Assembly: GCA_963701675.1 (NCBI GenBank)
Contig: OY969623.1
Coordinates: 7,502,001-7,566,000, forward strand
Source of the DNA: G963701675 sp963701675
Lineage (GTDB): Bacteria > Planctomycetota > Planctomycetia > Gemmatales > Gemmataceae
Reading direction: 5' to 3'
DNA: 64,000 nt
Under the pieces are notes generated by a model. It saw only the letters and a list, made by a program, of their open reading frames with translations. It was not told the DNA's origin and made no database searches. Below are positions 8,630 to 17,606 of this stretch, in pieces (positions within the stretch are counted from its first letter, which is position 1; every line of letters starts with the position of its first letter). The translations under genes were made by a program, and so were the position numbers.

Positions 8630-8773
8630 GTGAGCGCTGCGTATCGAGTATTCTTAGATAGGTCGCGCGTCAAAGAAATCGAAGGCATGTTGCGAGATTT
8701 CAAGAACAAGACGAACCAAGGGGCGCTCTATCTCGAGATTCAACACAACGTAGATGTCCGGCTGATCCGGTGA
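8630..8773 (+). CDS. Very short possible gene, 47 residues
   Basis: A GTG-initiated frame starts VSAAYRVFLDRSR and ends EIQHNVDVRLIR, with charged, helix-like content. It stops 12 bases before the next ATG, so it may form a pair with the 8786 gene. No family is recognised and there is no strong ribosome-binding site. It could equally be a remnant. Confidence 0.3.
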   Translation: MSAAYRVFLDRSRVKEIEGMLRDFKNKTNQGALYLEIQHNVDVRLIR

Positions 8774-8785
8774 AAGGCCATTGAT

Positions 8786-9076
8786 ATGAAAGAAGCAATC
8801 GAGCAACAGATTCGTGAAATCCTCGCGACCGAATCACGCGCCATCGTGCTTAGCGAACGGTTGTTTTCCACGGATGGATTGTTCGGGCAAATGGCTAAAT
8901 CAGAGTCCGAACGCCGGGCACTCACACAGTCATCGCTATTCAAAGAAGCACAGCAACGGCTTACCGCGCTACAACAGAAGGAAGCGGCCGACTTTAGTCG
9001 TACGGTCAGTCAGGCGAAGTCGTCGATGCCCGACAACGGCTATTTAGTGAAAGTGGAGCGGGCCGAAGTCGGCTGA
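8786..9076 (+). CDS. Hypothetical protein, 96 residues
   Basis: An acidic and basic, almost entirely helical protein (EAIEQQIREILATESRAIVLSERLF, then EAQQRLTALQQKEAADFSRTV). It lacks a signal peptide and membrane segments, and I recognise no domain. It follows the 47-codon frame closely and lies downstream of the toxin-antitoxin-like pair. The start has only a weak upstream purine stretch. Translation is plausible from the regular composition, but function is unknown. Confidence 0.55.
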   Translation: MKEAIEQQIREILATESRAIVLSERLFSTDGLFGQMAKSESERRALTQSSLFKEAQQRLTALQQKEAADFSRTVSQAKSSMPDNGYLVKVERAEVG

Positions 9077-9715
9077 GCTGCATACAGGGATACGAATCCC
9101 GCTGCCGCGTCATCCGGCCGCCACTCCTCACGTATCGTGCCACTCCGCGCCGTTCGGCGTCAGGGCGTTAGCGCTCTCCCACTTATTTTGACCTTTTTTC
9201 TATTTGTCACTGTCTGTCACTTTTCAAAACACGCGGCGTTATGGCATGATGGGCGAGCGCGGTTCGGACTCCGCGCGATGCTGAAATGTCGCGGCGATGA
9301 TCAGCAATCGCCTTTAGAAGGTGATGAAGATTAAGATGAAGACTAGGATTAGGATTAGGACGACTACGAGCAAGGTGAAGAGCAGGATCCATCGTGCTCG
9401 TACTTTTTTCCTCTGACGAACGCGTTACGTCGTCAGTTGTGCCAGAGCGAGACACCGTCAACAAACGCGGATAACAGGAACCTGCGACATATCGAAATTC
9501 GCAAGGCGATTCTAGCTTGGAACTTGCGTGGATTGAAACTCTCGCCAGCCGTGGGAAACCCGGAGCGCCGGTCGGCCGGTATGCATTGGGATCATGGCGG
9601 TTACGATGAGCCCTGCGGAGAACCAGCACAAACGGCGTCACTTGGCCGGTCATGCATCCATGTCATAGATCATTCCCGACCGGGACACTAACCATTCGCC
9701 ATCAGGAGCACGGCC
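9077..9715. other. Gene-free stretch
   Basis: No convincing gene in 640 bases. A short purine-rich stretch at about 9334-9360 repeats AGGATT. On the minus strand it would encode a very hydrophobic peptide, but there is no usable start codon. Confidence 0.5.
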
Positions 9716-11212
9716 ATGTGGGTTCGGCAATGTGATCTCGATGCCCGTAATGATGCACCGGCGCCGATTCCGACGCAGATTGCGTCCAATGAGGAATTCA
9801 TCCCGCCGCCCCAGTCGCCGCAACAAAGGGAATACGAAGTCCGACTTGAGGAGATCAGCACGCAGGCTGCGAAACGGCAGGGATTGAGTCGTCGCGCTTT
9901 TCTCCGGACCGGCAGCGGCATGGCCGCGGCGCTGTTCGCGCTCAACCAGGTTTTCGGTGAGTGCTACGATGTGGACGCCGCCGAGGTGGATGATCAAAAG
10001 GCATTCAGCGAGAAATGGCCCAAGGAGCAATTCATATTCGACGTGCAAACGCATCACGTCGATGTCAGCAAGAAGTGGTATGACGATACACCGGACGGCA
10101 AGGCGGCCGTTCGGTTTTTCCAGATGCTTCGGCCACGGCTCAAGGTCGAAGAGACGATGGACGCGCTGAACCGAGCACACTACGTCAAAGAAATTTTCGG
10201 CGACAGCGACACCGTCATGGCGATCATCAGCGGTGTGCCGAGCCGCGAGTGGGACAAGAACCCGCTGCCGCCCGACCAGATGGTTGCGACACGCAAGTAC
10301 GTCAACGACCTCGCCGGTAGCCAACGCGTGCTGTCGCATGGGTTGCTCCGCCCCAACATGGGCCCGAAAGAGCTCGATGAAATGGAGCGACAGGTTAAGG
10401 AACTCAAAATCGACGCCTGGAAGATGTACACCGGCGCCGAACTGGGTGAGAAGTCGTGGTTCATGGATGACGAAAAAGTCGCTTATCCGTTTTGGGAGCG
10501 AACGAAAAAACTCGGCGTCAAGAACCTGTGCGTTCACAAAGGTCTGCCGCTCGGCTTTTTCAACGAAAAGGCGTGCAAGCCGCTCGATCTCGAAAAGGCG
10601 GCCCTGGATTGGCCCGATCTGAATTTCATCGTCTACCATTCCGGCTATCGCGGTTCCGGCCTCCTGGGCGGCGGCACCGGAGAGAAAGTCGTCGATCCCA
10701 AGACCGACGATCCGCAGGAAATTCCCTGGATCAGCGACATCTTTCGCATCTTGAAGAAGAATCCGAAGATCAAGAACATCTACTTCGAGTTGGGAAGCAC
10801 GTTTGGCCAGCTATCGGCGGCGATGCCGGAAAAGTGCCTGCACATGCTCGGACAGATGATTCAGTATGGCGGCGCCGATCACATTTTGTGGGGCACCGAC
10901 TCCATTTGGGGAGGGAGTCCGCAAAGCCAAATCGAACGGATGCGCCGGTTGAAGATGAAACCGGAACTGATCGAAAAATATAAATACTCTGATCTGACGG
11001 ACGAGATCAAGAATCAGATTCTAGGTCTGAATGCGGCGAAGGTGTTCGGCGTCGATGTGCAGGCGAAACGACAGGCGATCAAGAGCGACAAGCTCACGAA
11101 GCTTCGCGAAGAGTATCGCCAGAACCCGTCGCCGAGCAACACGCAATACGGTTGGGTCTGGGTCGAAGACGGAAGCGAGCCAACCATTCCCGTGGGCCAG
11201 ATCGGCGGTTGA
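9716..11212 (+). CDS. Tat-exported amidohydrolase (Amidohydro_2 family)
   Basis: The 498-residue protein has a long N-terminal region with a twin-arginine signal at about residues 62-80 (SRRAFLRTGSGMAAALFAL). The catalytic domain has FDVQTHHVDV (metal-binding HxH-like), NLCVHKGLP, FIVYHSGYRG and ILWGTDSIWGG, where the last Asp is the conserved catalytic Asp. This order of His...His...Asp is that of the COG2159 / PF04909 metal-dependent hydrolases (decarboxylases and lactonases). The substrate is unknown. AGGAG lies 7 bases before the ATG. The unusually long pre-signal segment (about 60 residues) may mean that a later start is used. Confidence 0.85.
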   Translation: MWVRQCDLDARNDAPAPIPTQIASNEEFIPPPQSPQQREYEVRLEEISTQAAKRQGLSRRAFLRTGSGMAAALFALNQVFGECYDVDAAEVDDQKAFSEKWPKEQFIFDVQTHHVDVSKKWYDDTPDGKAAVRFFQMLRPRLKVEETMDALNRAHYVKEIFGDSDTVMAIISGVPSREWDKNPLPPDQMVATRKYVNDLAGSQRVLSHGLLRPNMGPKELDEMERQVKELKIDAWKMYTGAELGEKSWFMDDEKVAYPFWERTKKLGVKNLCVHKGLPLGFFNEKACKPLDLEKAALDWPDLNFIVYHSGYRGSGLLGGGTGEKVVDPKTDDPQEIPWISDIFRILKKNPKIKNIYFELGSTFGQLSAAMPEKCLHMLGQMIQYGGADHILWGTDSIWGGSPQSQIERMRRLKMKPELIEKYKYSDLTDEIKNQILGLNAAKVFGVDVQAKRQAIKSDKLTKLREEYRQNPSPSNTQYGWVWVEDGSEPTIPVGQIGG

Positions 11213-11244
11213 TGCGCGCCGAAGGAGAATGAGTTGCGTCGAGC

Positions 11245-12667
11245 CTAATCCGTGATCTGCATGGCGCCGCGCCGGATTTGCCCGCCGCGAATGACGTAAA
11301 ACGTCACCGGATTGAAGCTCGCCAGATCACCCTGGGAGAGGACGTACGCCACGTTATCCAGCGCCAGCGTTTCCCAAACGTGCATGCCGACAAGGATGTC
11401 GCCGCGTTGAATGCCGGAGCGGTCGCCCACGCCGTTCGCTGAAACGTCGAGGACCGTTAGTCCGCCGCGGAGTTGCGGGCTAGTGCGAGCAACGGATTCC
11501 GGCGCGACAACTTGCAGGCGTAGGCCGATCTTTCGCCAGATGATGTCCGATGACGATGACGACGGTGCCGCACGTTGCGACGACTGAAGCACCAGTTCCA
11601 TATTCTGGGACTCACCTTTGCGGCGCACTACCAATGGAAGATGGTCGCCGGCGCTACGGTCGAGCATGGCCCTGGATAGATCGAGGCTGTTGCGAACGTC
11701 GACGTCGCCAAGGCGAACCAACACGTCGCCGGTTTTGGCGCCGCTTTTTTCGCCCGGACTGCCCGGCTCGACGCGATCCACAACCAGTTCGCGCTTCCAG
11801 TCGACTGCTTCCGTTTTTGCTTCACTGTCCGGCCGGGTTTGCGAACTTTGCAGTTTGAAGTCGTTGCCGCCGATGCTGACCCGGTCCTGACACACCAAGC
11901 CATGCCAAATGTTTGGGTTTTTCCGCGAGCTGAGCAGATCGGACGCAACGCGGATCATCGTGTCTACGGGAATGGCGAAGCTGATGCCTTGGGCGCCTGC
12001 CCGAATGGCCACGTTGACGCCGATCATCTCGCCGTTGATGTTGAGCAACGGTCCGCCCGAGTTGCCGGGATTGATGCTCGCGTCGGTCTGAATCAACGAC
12101 TTGTACGACACTTCCTTGTTCAGCGTCACGTCGCGTTTGATCGCACTGACGACGCCAACGGTGACGGAATGTTCGTATCCATAAGCATTCCCGATCGCAA
12201 TGACGGTCTCACCGACCATTACGTCGCGCTGTGCCGAGCGGGACTGTCGGCAAGGATCGCCCGGCATCGATCTTGAGCATGGCCAGATCGGATTCATGGT
12301 CGCGGGCTACGACCGTTGCGGAGAAGCTGTTGCCGTCATTGAGTCGAACGCGGAGGAGGCTAACGTCTTCCACTACGTGGTTGTTGGTCACGATGTAGCC
12401 GCGCGGATCGACGATGACGCCGGTGCCCATGCCGTTGACGCGATTCGAAGACGGCGATTGATTGAACACATCGCTGGTAGAGCCGTTCTTTACGTTGCGT
12501 TCACTGTGGATGTTGACGACGGCCGGCCGCACGCGCTCGACCAACTCAACAATCGGGCTCCGTCGCGGGTTCGATGCCTGCGAAATCGACGAACAACACA
12601 GCAGCGAAAAACAGAGCGCGATGGGCGCGACATAGACGGCGGCGCGTATGCGTCGGTCCGAGATCAT
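11245..12667 (-). CDS. HtrA/Do-like trypsin family serine protease with PDZ domains, frameshifted
   Basis: Two minus-strand frames together make one protease. The first (start 12667, signal peptide with IALCFSLLCCSS, GGGGA-type site upstream) supplies the catalytic His (VTNNHVVED) and Asp (HESDLAMLKI). The second supplies the catalytic Ser (NPGNSGGPLL), followed by two PDZ-like segments (VDRVEPGSPGEKSGAKTGDVLVRLG and VLDVSANGVGDRSGIQRGDILVG). The join near 12224-12230 lacks one base: restoring it gives LGT-A-R-DVMVGETVIAIGN, the expected HtrA sequence. All triad residues are present, so the gene may be intact in the organism if this is a sequencing error. Periplasmic protein quality control is the usual role. 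Confidence 0.82.
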
Positions 12668-12981
12668 GGTGTCCCCATTCGAGTGGCTGGCGGCCGGTAC
12701 GGACGCCTCGCGTGCAGGTGTTTCTGTGGAATCTCCGGTGGCCACTGGTCGTACGTTCTTTCGACTCCGTTCCGGCTTTCGCTAAAGGACTGCATCCTAG
12801 ATTCGCCAGGTTGCCAATTGTCGGAAGGACGCACATGCCGTGCGAACGACATGGACGTAACTCGCCGATTCGATCACGTAGTGCGAATAATCCGTTCACG
12901 ACGATTGTTCGGCCATTGCCCGCTCATCGGTCGGCCGGTAATTTGAGAGAAGGTGCAGAAACGCATGCGGTGGGAAGTTTG
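12668..12981. other. Divergent intergenic region
   Basis: About 310 bases between the protease and the TPR gene. It presumably contains both promoters; I see no clear operator or RNA gene. Confidence 0.4.
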
Positions 12982-13302
12982 ATGACGAACGGAAAGACAC
13001 GCAGACAGCAACTGGAAGAAATGCTCGTTGACGACCCGACCGACCCATTTCTGCGCTACGGATTGGCCATGGAACACCTGAGTGCGGGGGCCGAAGAGGA
13101 CGCGGTTCGCTGCTTCACCGAGTTGATTGACACGACGCCCGACTACGCACCGGCGTATCTTCAACTCGGGCAAACCCTTTCCCGCCTCGGACGCATGCCG
13201 GAAGCCAGCGACATATATCAACGAGGTATCGCCGTCGCCCGTCGTCAAGGGAATTCACACGCGGCCGACGAAATGCAGGGCTTTTTGTCGGCCCTTAGCT
13301 GA
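12982..13302 (+). CDS. Small TPR-repeat protein
   Basis: A 106-residue protein made of tandem tetratricopeptide repeats: DPTDPFLRYGLAMEHLSAG (first helix pair), TPDYAPAYLQLGQTLSRLGRMPEASDIYQRGI (a canonical TPR) and a capping helix. It starts MTNGKTRRQQLEEML; the reading frame extends upstream, but that part is low-complexity Arg-rich sequence typical of a shadow. TPR proteins are scaffolds; the partner is unknown. Its stop is 21 bases before the next gene, so the two are probably co-transcribed. Confidence 0.8.
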   Translation: MTNGKTRRQQLEEMLVDDPTDPFLRYGLAMEHLSAGAEEDAVRCFTELIDTTPDYAPAYLQLGQTLSRLGRMPEASDIYQRGIAVARRQGNSHAADEMQGFLSALS

Positions 13303-13323
13303 TTTTTTGAAAGGAAGCATCCA

Positions 13324-13887
13324 ATGAAAGCATTCGTTGCGTTATCTTTCGTGATTGGAACACTGTTGGCCGTTGTCACTACGGCAGTGGCGCAGGAAAA
13401 AGGCGTGGTCGTGAAGCTGGATAACCTCCAGTCGCAGGCGCCCGCCGAATGGAAATCGGAAAAGCCGCAGTTCAACACGCGACTGCATCAATTTCGATTG
13501 CCGAAAGCGGATGGCGACAAGGAAGACGCCGAGATAACTGTCTCTTACTTCGGCCAAGGGCAGGGGGGAGGCCTCGCCGAAAACCTCACCCGTTGGAAGG
13601 GTCAATTCACTCCGCCGCAGGGCAAAGCCATCGACGACGTTGCGAAAGTCGAAAAGATGAAACTCGGCGATGTCGAAGTCACGCAACTTGACATAAGCGG
13701 GACCTATAAATCGCGAAACCCGCCATTCGCCGCGAACGCCAAGGAAGAACTGAAGCCGGACTGGCGCATGCAAGCCATTTACATACCGGCGAAGAATGGT
13801 CCCTATTTCATTCGCCTCATTGGACCTGCCAAGTCAGTCGAGAAGCACAAGAAGAGCTTTGATGAGTGGGTGAAGGCGTTCAAGTAA
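13324..13887 (+). CDS. Secreted hypothetical protein
   Basis: 187 residues with a clear Sec signal peptide (MKAFVALSFVIGTLLAVVTTAVAQ, cleavage after AQ or AQE). The mature part is a single globular domain with LPKADGDKEDAEITVSYFGQGQGGG, LGDVEVTQLDISGTY and MQAIYIPAKNGPYFIRLIGPAKSV, ending in a helix (KHKKSFDEWVKAFK). I know similar uncharacterised proteins in planctomycetes but no function. GAAAGGAAGC precedes the ATG. A strong hairpin terminator follows at 13910. Confidence 0.8.
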   Translation: MKAFVALSFVIGTLLAVVTTAVAQEKGVVVKLDNLQSQAPAEWKSEKPQFNTRLHQFRLPKADGDKEDAEITVSYFGQGQGGGLAENLTRWKGQFTPPQGKAIDDVAKVEKMKLGDVEVTQLDISGTYKSRNPPFAANAKEELKPDWRMQAIYIPAKNGPYFIRLIGPAKSVEKHKKSFDEWVKAFK

Positions 13888-13909
13888 CCGCCGGATGAGA
13901 AACAACAAG

Positions 13910-13936
13910 TTAGCCCCCGTGAATCACGGGGGCTAA
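13910..13936. terminator. Perfect 12-bp hairpin between convergent genes
   Basis: TTAGCCCCCGTG pairs perfectly with CACGGGGGCTAA across a 3-base loop. It sits between the stops of two converging genes (13887 and 13944) and can serve as a terminator for both strands, although neither side has a long U-run. Confidence 0.75.
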
Positions 13937-13943
13937 TGTCGAT

Positions 13944-15227
13944 TTACGGGTTCTTTTCCTCGGAAGACTTCTTCGTCGGAGCGAAGTTCAAATAGTCCAC
14001 CGTAGCGCCCTTCTTGAATTCGTCAAAGCTCACTTTCCCGCTTCCAACTTGATCGAGCAGCCGCTTCGGCGCCGAAATTACGAGCTTTGCCGGTAGCGCC
14101 TGCCGTGATTCGGGGGTCGGAGTCGGCTTTGCATTAGTCGGTCGCTCAAGGACGGCTTGATTCGGCACGAACTGACGGGCAAGGCAGTCGAGCGCTTTCT
14201 CTTTGTCGCCCTTCAGCATGTACGCCTGGGCGAGCCTGCCGTTGACATCCGCGGCCGCCGCCAGGTCTCTTTCGGTCGGATTCGGATCGGTGTTAAGCGC
14301 GTGGTAGTAGATGTGGGAGGCTCTTTCATAGGCCTGGATTGATTCGTCCAGCCGTCCTTGTCGCTGGCGTAGTTCGCCGAGGCGATAGAAATTGGCCGCC
14401 TCGGTGCGACGCTCCTCAGTGCCCTTGTCTTTGGACGCAGGTTCCTTCTGGTCAGCGGGAGTCACGGGTGCCTGTTGTTTTGCTTCGGTGTATCGACTTA
14501 GCAAAAGACGGCCCAGTGTGTCGGTGGCGGGATCGCCATGCGTCACGCCGAGCTTCGGAAGATTGGTGTCATGACACACGGTACATGCTGCAATCGGACG
14601 AAGCGTTACCGCCACGGTCAGATGTTCGTTTTCGGTCAATTGCGAAAAGTGTCGACCGTTATCCGCGAGCAGTTTCAGTACGGTATCGGCTACCGATGGG
14701 CCGCTGCTTTCAATGTGTTTAGGTTCAGCCCTTACATTCTCTCCGCGCATCTCACTCCGGACTCGATCCCATTGTGTGGAAGGGTTCTCGCCCGGTTTGT
14801 TGACATCGTCAACGGGCTTCTGGAAATGCCACGGGACGGCAATGTTGAATACCGCGCCATACCCTTTCAGGTACACTCCTTCGGCGCCGGTACCGATATG
14901 GAAGCTATGCCCACCTAACGACATTCCCGCACTAGCAGTCGTGGAGCCGCTGAGATAATAGCCCAGCGGATCACGGTCAGTAGAGGTGCCCGAGCCGATC
15001 ATTCTGTGAAATGGGTTCGGGACGTCTTTCCAGGAGTTGCCGTGCGCCAAAGCGCCTAATAGTGCGCCGTCCAGTATCCTGCGAAAGACCTCGATGTCCT
15101 CGTACATGGCCGTTCGTTCGTTGGCGCCGCCGCGCGGAAGCGAGGGTTCGGCGGGCGATTGGGCTGCGGCAAATGAACAAGTTGAAAACGCAACGATGCC
15201 GACAAACAATGTCATTTTCCTAATCAT
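13944..15227 (-). CDS. Secreted CxxCH protein with TPR-like region, third gene of the sigma operon
   Basis: 427 residues from ATG 15227 (AAGGGAGAATCCC upstream), overlapping the anti-sigma gene by 8 bp. A signal peptide (MTLFVGIVAFSTCSFAAAQ) is followed by a domain with Gly-rich stretches, then CTVCH at residues 215-219, a single c-type haem-binding motif. Residues about 270-365 form TPR-like helices (NFYRLGELRQRQGRLDESIQAYERA, AQAYMLKGDKEKALDCLARQF). It may be an extracytoplasmic redox protein whose expression is set by the sigma/anti-sigma pair. No named family is recognised. Haem attachment is inference from CxxCH plus export. Confidence 0.75.
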   Translation of the reverse strand: MIRKMTLFVGIVAFSTCSFAAAQSPAEPSLPRGGANERTAMYEDIEVFRRILDGALLGALAHGNSWKDVPNPFHRMIGSGTSTDRDPLGYYLSGSTTASAGMSLGGHSFHIGTGAEGVYLKGYGAVFNIAVPWHFQKPVDDVNKPGENPSTQWDRVRSEMRGENVRAEPKHIESSGPSVADTVLKLLADNGRHFSQLTENEHLTVAVTLRPIAACTVCHDTNLPKLGVTHGDPATDTLGRLLLSRYTEAKQQAPVTPADQKEPASKDKGTEERRTEAANFYRLGELRQRQGRLDESIQAYERASHIYYHALNTDPNPTERDLAAAADVNGRLAQAYMLKGDKEKALDCLARQFVPNQAVLERPTNAKPTPTPESRQALPAKLVISAPKRLLDQVGSGKVSFDEFKKGATVDYLNFAPTKKSSEEKNP

Positions 15228-15861
15228 GGGATTCTCCCTTTGAGTTTCCGGGCGACTGCATTCCGGTGAGGGCGGCAACATCCCGCTCCGTGGATCGCCA
15301 GCGTTCAAGGCCTGTACTCAGGACTCTTTGAAATTCACGAATGCGACGTTCAAACTTGAGTAATTTCTCCTGATGTAGCTCAAATTCATCGCACTGTGCA
15401 TGAAGCAGTTGGCTCATCGCGTGCAAGTTGTCACGGAAATCCGCCATTTGACGCTCGTACGCGACAACGTTGAAGCCGGCCACCGGCGCGATCGGCAGGT
15501 TAGATGGCTGACCCCAGCGGAGGACTACTTGATGAGCTTCCAAGCGGAACTCGAGTCGCGAGAACAGAAGTAAGACCAAGATTGCTGCGGCCGCACTCAG
15601 CCCCCACACGGCGACACGCCGCCAGCGGCGCGCCTGTGTTTGGTGCACCACCGACACACGCCGGTAGAATTCTGGAACATCAAAAGAACTCACAGGCACT
15701 GGCACCTGGTCGAGCAGTCGAAGCAATCCCCGAAAGGAAGACGCTTCGCGCCGGCATTCGACGCAACCCTGCAGATGAGCCTCGATCAGCATGACCTCGT
15801 TGGGCTCAGTGTCGCCGAGACAGTAGACAGGCAATCGGGAACGTATTTCGTTGCAATTCAT
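15220..15861 (-). CDS. Zinc-finger anti-sigma factor (membrane-anchored)
   Basis: 213 residues. The N-terminus has MNCNEIRSRLP...IEAHLQGCVECRREA, the H-x3-C-x2-C zinc motif of zf-HC2 anti-sigma domains that clamp ECF sigma factors. One transmembrane helix (about 85-102, VWGLSAAAAILVLLLFS) follows. The C-terminal part, about 105 residues, is long and coiled-coil-like (MADFRDNLHAMSQLLHAQCDEFELHQEKLLKFERRI), probably on the outer side as a sensor. It overlaps the upstream sigma gene by 4 bp, so stoichiometric coupled translation is likely. Confidence 0.87.
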   Translation of the reverse strand: MNCNEIRSRLPVYCLGDTEPNEVMLIEAHLQGCVECRREASSFRGLLRLLDQVPVPVSSFDVPEFYRRVSVVHQTQARRWRRVAVWGLSAAAAILVLLLFSRLEFRLEAHQVVLRWGQPSNLPIAPVAGFNVVAYERQMADFRDNLHAMSQLLHAQCDEFELHQEKLLKFERRIREFQRVLSTGLERWRSTERDVAALTGMQSPGNSKGESHD

Positions 15862-16418
15862 GTTGATGTCTCCGCCGAATCAATGCCGGCCGCTTGTAGC
15901 TTGGATTTCAGTCGTTCCAGGGCGACCGCGAACCGCGACTTGAGCGTGCTCGCCGGTGTTCCAGTCAGTCGGGCGATCTCTTCGAAGTTCAGGTTTTCGT
16001 AATGGCGCAGCACCAAAACCTCCCGAAGGGCTTCCGGCAGCTCAGCAACGGCCCGGGCAACGAGTTTGACGCTTTCCCGGTGTTGACACTCCGCCTCGGC
16101 GGAATGGTTCAGAGCCGTGGTAGACTCCGTCGAAACCAGCCGCATTAGTGGCGGCTGCCGTCGGGCCGCGTCACGTGCAACGTTGACTGCGACGCGATAG
16201 ATCCACGCGGCAAACGCTCCATTCTCCCGGTAGCGCGGGCGCGCACGGTAGACCTTCAGGAAGACTTCCTGGCAGAGGTCGGGAACAAGGTCCGCACGTC
16301 CAACGAGCCGGCCGAGTACCCGCGCCACCGGCGGCTGCCAGCGGTGGACCAACGCCTCAAATGCCGTCGCGTCTCCGTCGAGCCAGCGTTCCATCAGCTC
16401 CGCGTCGGTCGGGTCCAT
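15858..16418 (-). CDS. ECF-type RNA polymerase sigma factor
   Basis: 186 residues from ATG 16418, with GGAG about 10 bases upstream (TTG 16475 is an alternative). Sigma region 2: DATAFEALVHRWQPPVARVLGRLVG, LCQEVFLKVYRARPRY, FAAWIYRVAVNVARDAAR. Region 4: LPEALREVLVLRHYENLNFEEIARLTGTPASTLKSRFAVALERLK, a textbook helix-turn-helix. It is the first gene of an operon with its zinc-finger anti-sigma and a CxxCH protein. It probably also reads the divergent CxxCH gene at 16553, since ECF factors are typically autoregulated; I could not identify the promoter motif. Confidence 0.93.
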   Translation of the reverse strand: MDPTDAELMERWLDGDATAFEALVHRWQPPVARVLGRLVGRADLVPDLCQEVFLKVYRARPRYRENGAFAAWIYRVAVNVARDAARRQPPLMRLVSTESTTALNHSAEAECQHRESVKLVARAVAELPEALREVLVLRHYENLNFEEIARLTGTPASTLKSRFAVALERLKSKLQAAGIDSAETST

Positions 16419-16552
16419 GGTCTGTTTTTGGCTCCAACCTAGTAAAACGCGGTTCGGGGGCAATTCGACGAACAAACTCCAGATTTTTTAGCTGCTGCGG
16501 CCGCCCGAATCGCCCTTGACTGCTCAGAATGCCAGGTTATAGTCCCGGCACT

Positions 16553-17581
16553 ATGGAAACACCATTACGTTGGCTGACGGGCGTTTCGTTGGTAACCCTG
16601 ATTTGTTCAGTGGCCGCTGCGGCGGACGACGATCAGTCCAAGAAAAAGTCCGGCCGCGTGCTGGTGCTGCAATCGGAACGCACTGTTTCCGGGCAGATCG
16701 AACGGGTAGGGGATCGATACCGCATTCGCCGTGATGTCGGCGAGACCTTCGTTCCAGCGGAAAACGTACTGTACCTTTGTGACAGTTTCGAGGACGCGTT
16801 TTCTCGTGTTCGCATGCGTGCGAACTTGAATGACGCGGATGAGCGGATGCGACTGGCCCGATGGTGCCTTTTGCACGGATTGCGGCAACAAGCGACCGAA
16901 GAGGCGAAGGCCGCCGTCGCCATTCAGCCGGAGAACAGCAGTTGCCAACGCCTCCTCGACCTGTGTCGCCGCACACCAAGCCTCGTTTCGCCGGATACCG
17001 CAATCAAGCCAGTCTCTGCAGAGATCAAAGTGGAGCGCGAACCGAACAACACGTCCGAACCAGAGATCTCACCGGAGCACATGAGTCAATTCGTCAAAAG
17101 AGTGCAGCCCATTCTCATGAATGCCTGTGTGGCATGTCACTCCACAGGCGAGGCAGGCGGGTTCAAGCTTACGCGCACGGTTGAACGCGGCGTACTCAAT
17201 AGGAGCGCCACACAACGGAATCTCAGTGCCGTCCTCAGTCAATTGAAACAAGAAGCGTGGGAGTCGAGTCCACTACTGCAAAAGGCAGTAACGGCACACG
17301 GCAGCGCGGCGCAGCCTCCGCTTAAGTCTCGACAAACGGCCGCGTTTCGAACCGTGGAAGAATGGGTACGAGTCGTACTGGCGGATGGGGTTGCAAAACA
17401 GCCTCGAATGGAACCAAAGCCGCTGCCCGAACAACCGCCGATGATCGGACTGCCGTCGGGCTTCGCCGATGTTCCGGAACCAAAGGCCATCGCGCCGGCC
17501 CAACCGGCTACTCAGCCGCTACCGCTGTTCCCGGCAGACGCAAGCCCACCTACCGACAAGAAGCCACCGACGGGATCGTGA
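16553..17581 (+). CDS. Secreted CxxCH protein (planctomycete type)
   Basis: 342 residues from ATG 16553. The signal peptide is METPLRWLTGVSLVTLICSVAAAA. Next comes a small beta-domain (VLVLQSERTVSGQIERVGDRYRI), a TPR-like helical section, then VQPILMNACVACHST at about 186-198, with a c-type haem motif of the style seen in planctomycete cytochromes of the PSD1 kind. The C-terminus is Pro-rich and disordered. The gene is divergent from the ECF sigma operon, whose third gene also has a single CxxCH, so the two secreted proteins may belong to one regulon. The biochemical role is unknown. Confidence 0.78.
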   Translation: METPLRWLTGVSLVTLICSVAAAADDDQSKKKSGRVLVLQSERTVSGQIERVGDRYRIRRDVGETFVPAENVLYLCDSFEDAFSRVRMRANLNDADERMRLARWCLLHGLRQQATEEAKAAVAIQPENSSCQRLLDLCRRTPSLVSPDTAIKPVSAEIKVEREPNNTSEPEISPEHMSQFVKRVQPILMNACVACHSTGEAGGFKLTRTVERGVLNRSATQRNLSAVLSQLKQEAWESSPLLQKAVTAHGSAAQPPLKSRQTAAFRTVEEWVRVVLADGVAKQPRMEPKPLPEQPPMIGLPSGFADVPEPKAIAPAQPATQPLPLFPADASPPTDKKPPTGS

Positions 17582-17606
17582 TTGATTGGACGTCGAGAGT
17601 TGAGCC

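Noticed and set aside
9334..9360. AGGATT-type tandem repeats that suggested a telomere-like or CRISPR-like tract
   Set aside because: Only a few short imperfect units, no spacers; the hydrophobic peptide on the other strand has no start codon.
9650..10639. 329-codon open frame on the minus strand
   Set aside because: Antisense to the Tat-exported amidohydrolase gene; no motif.
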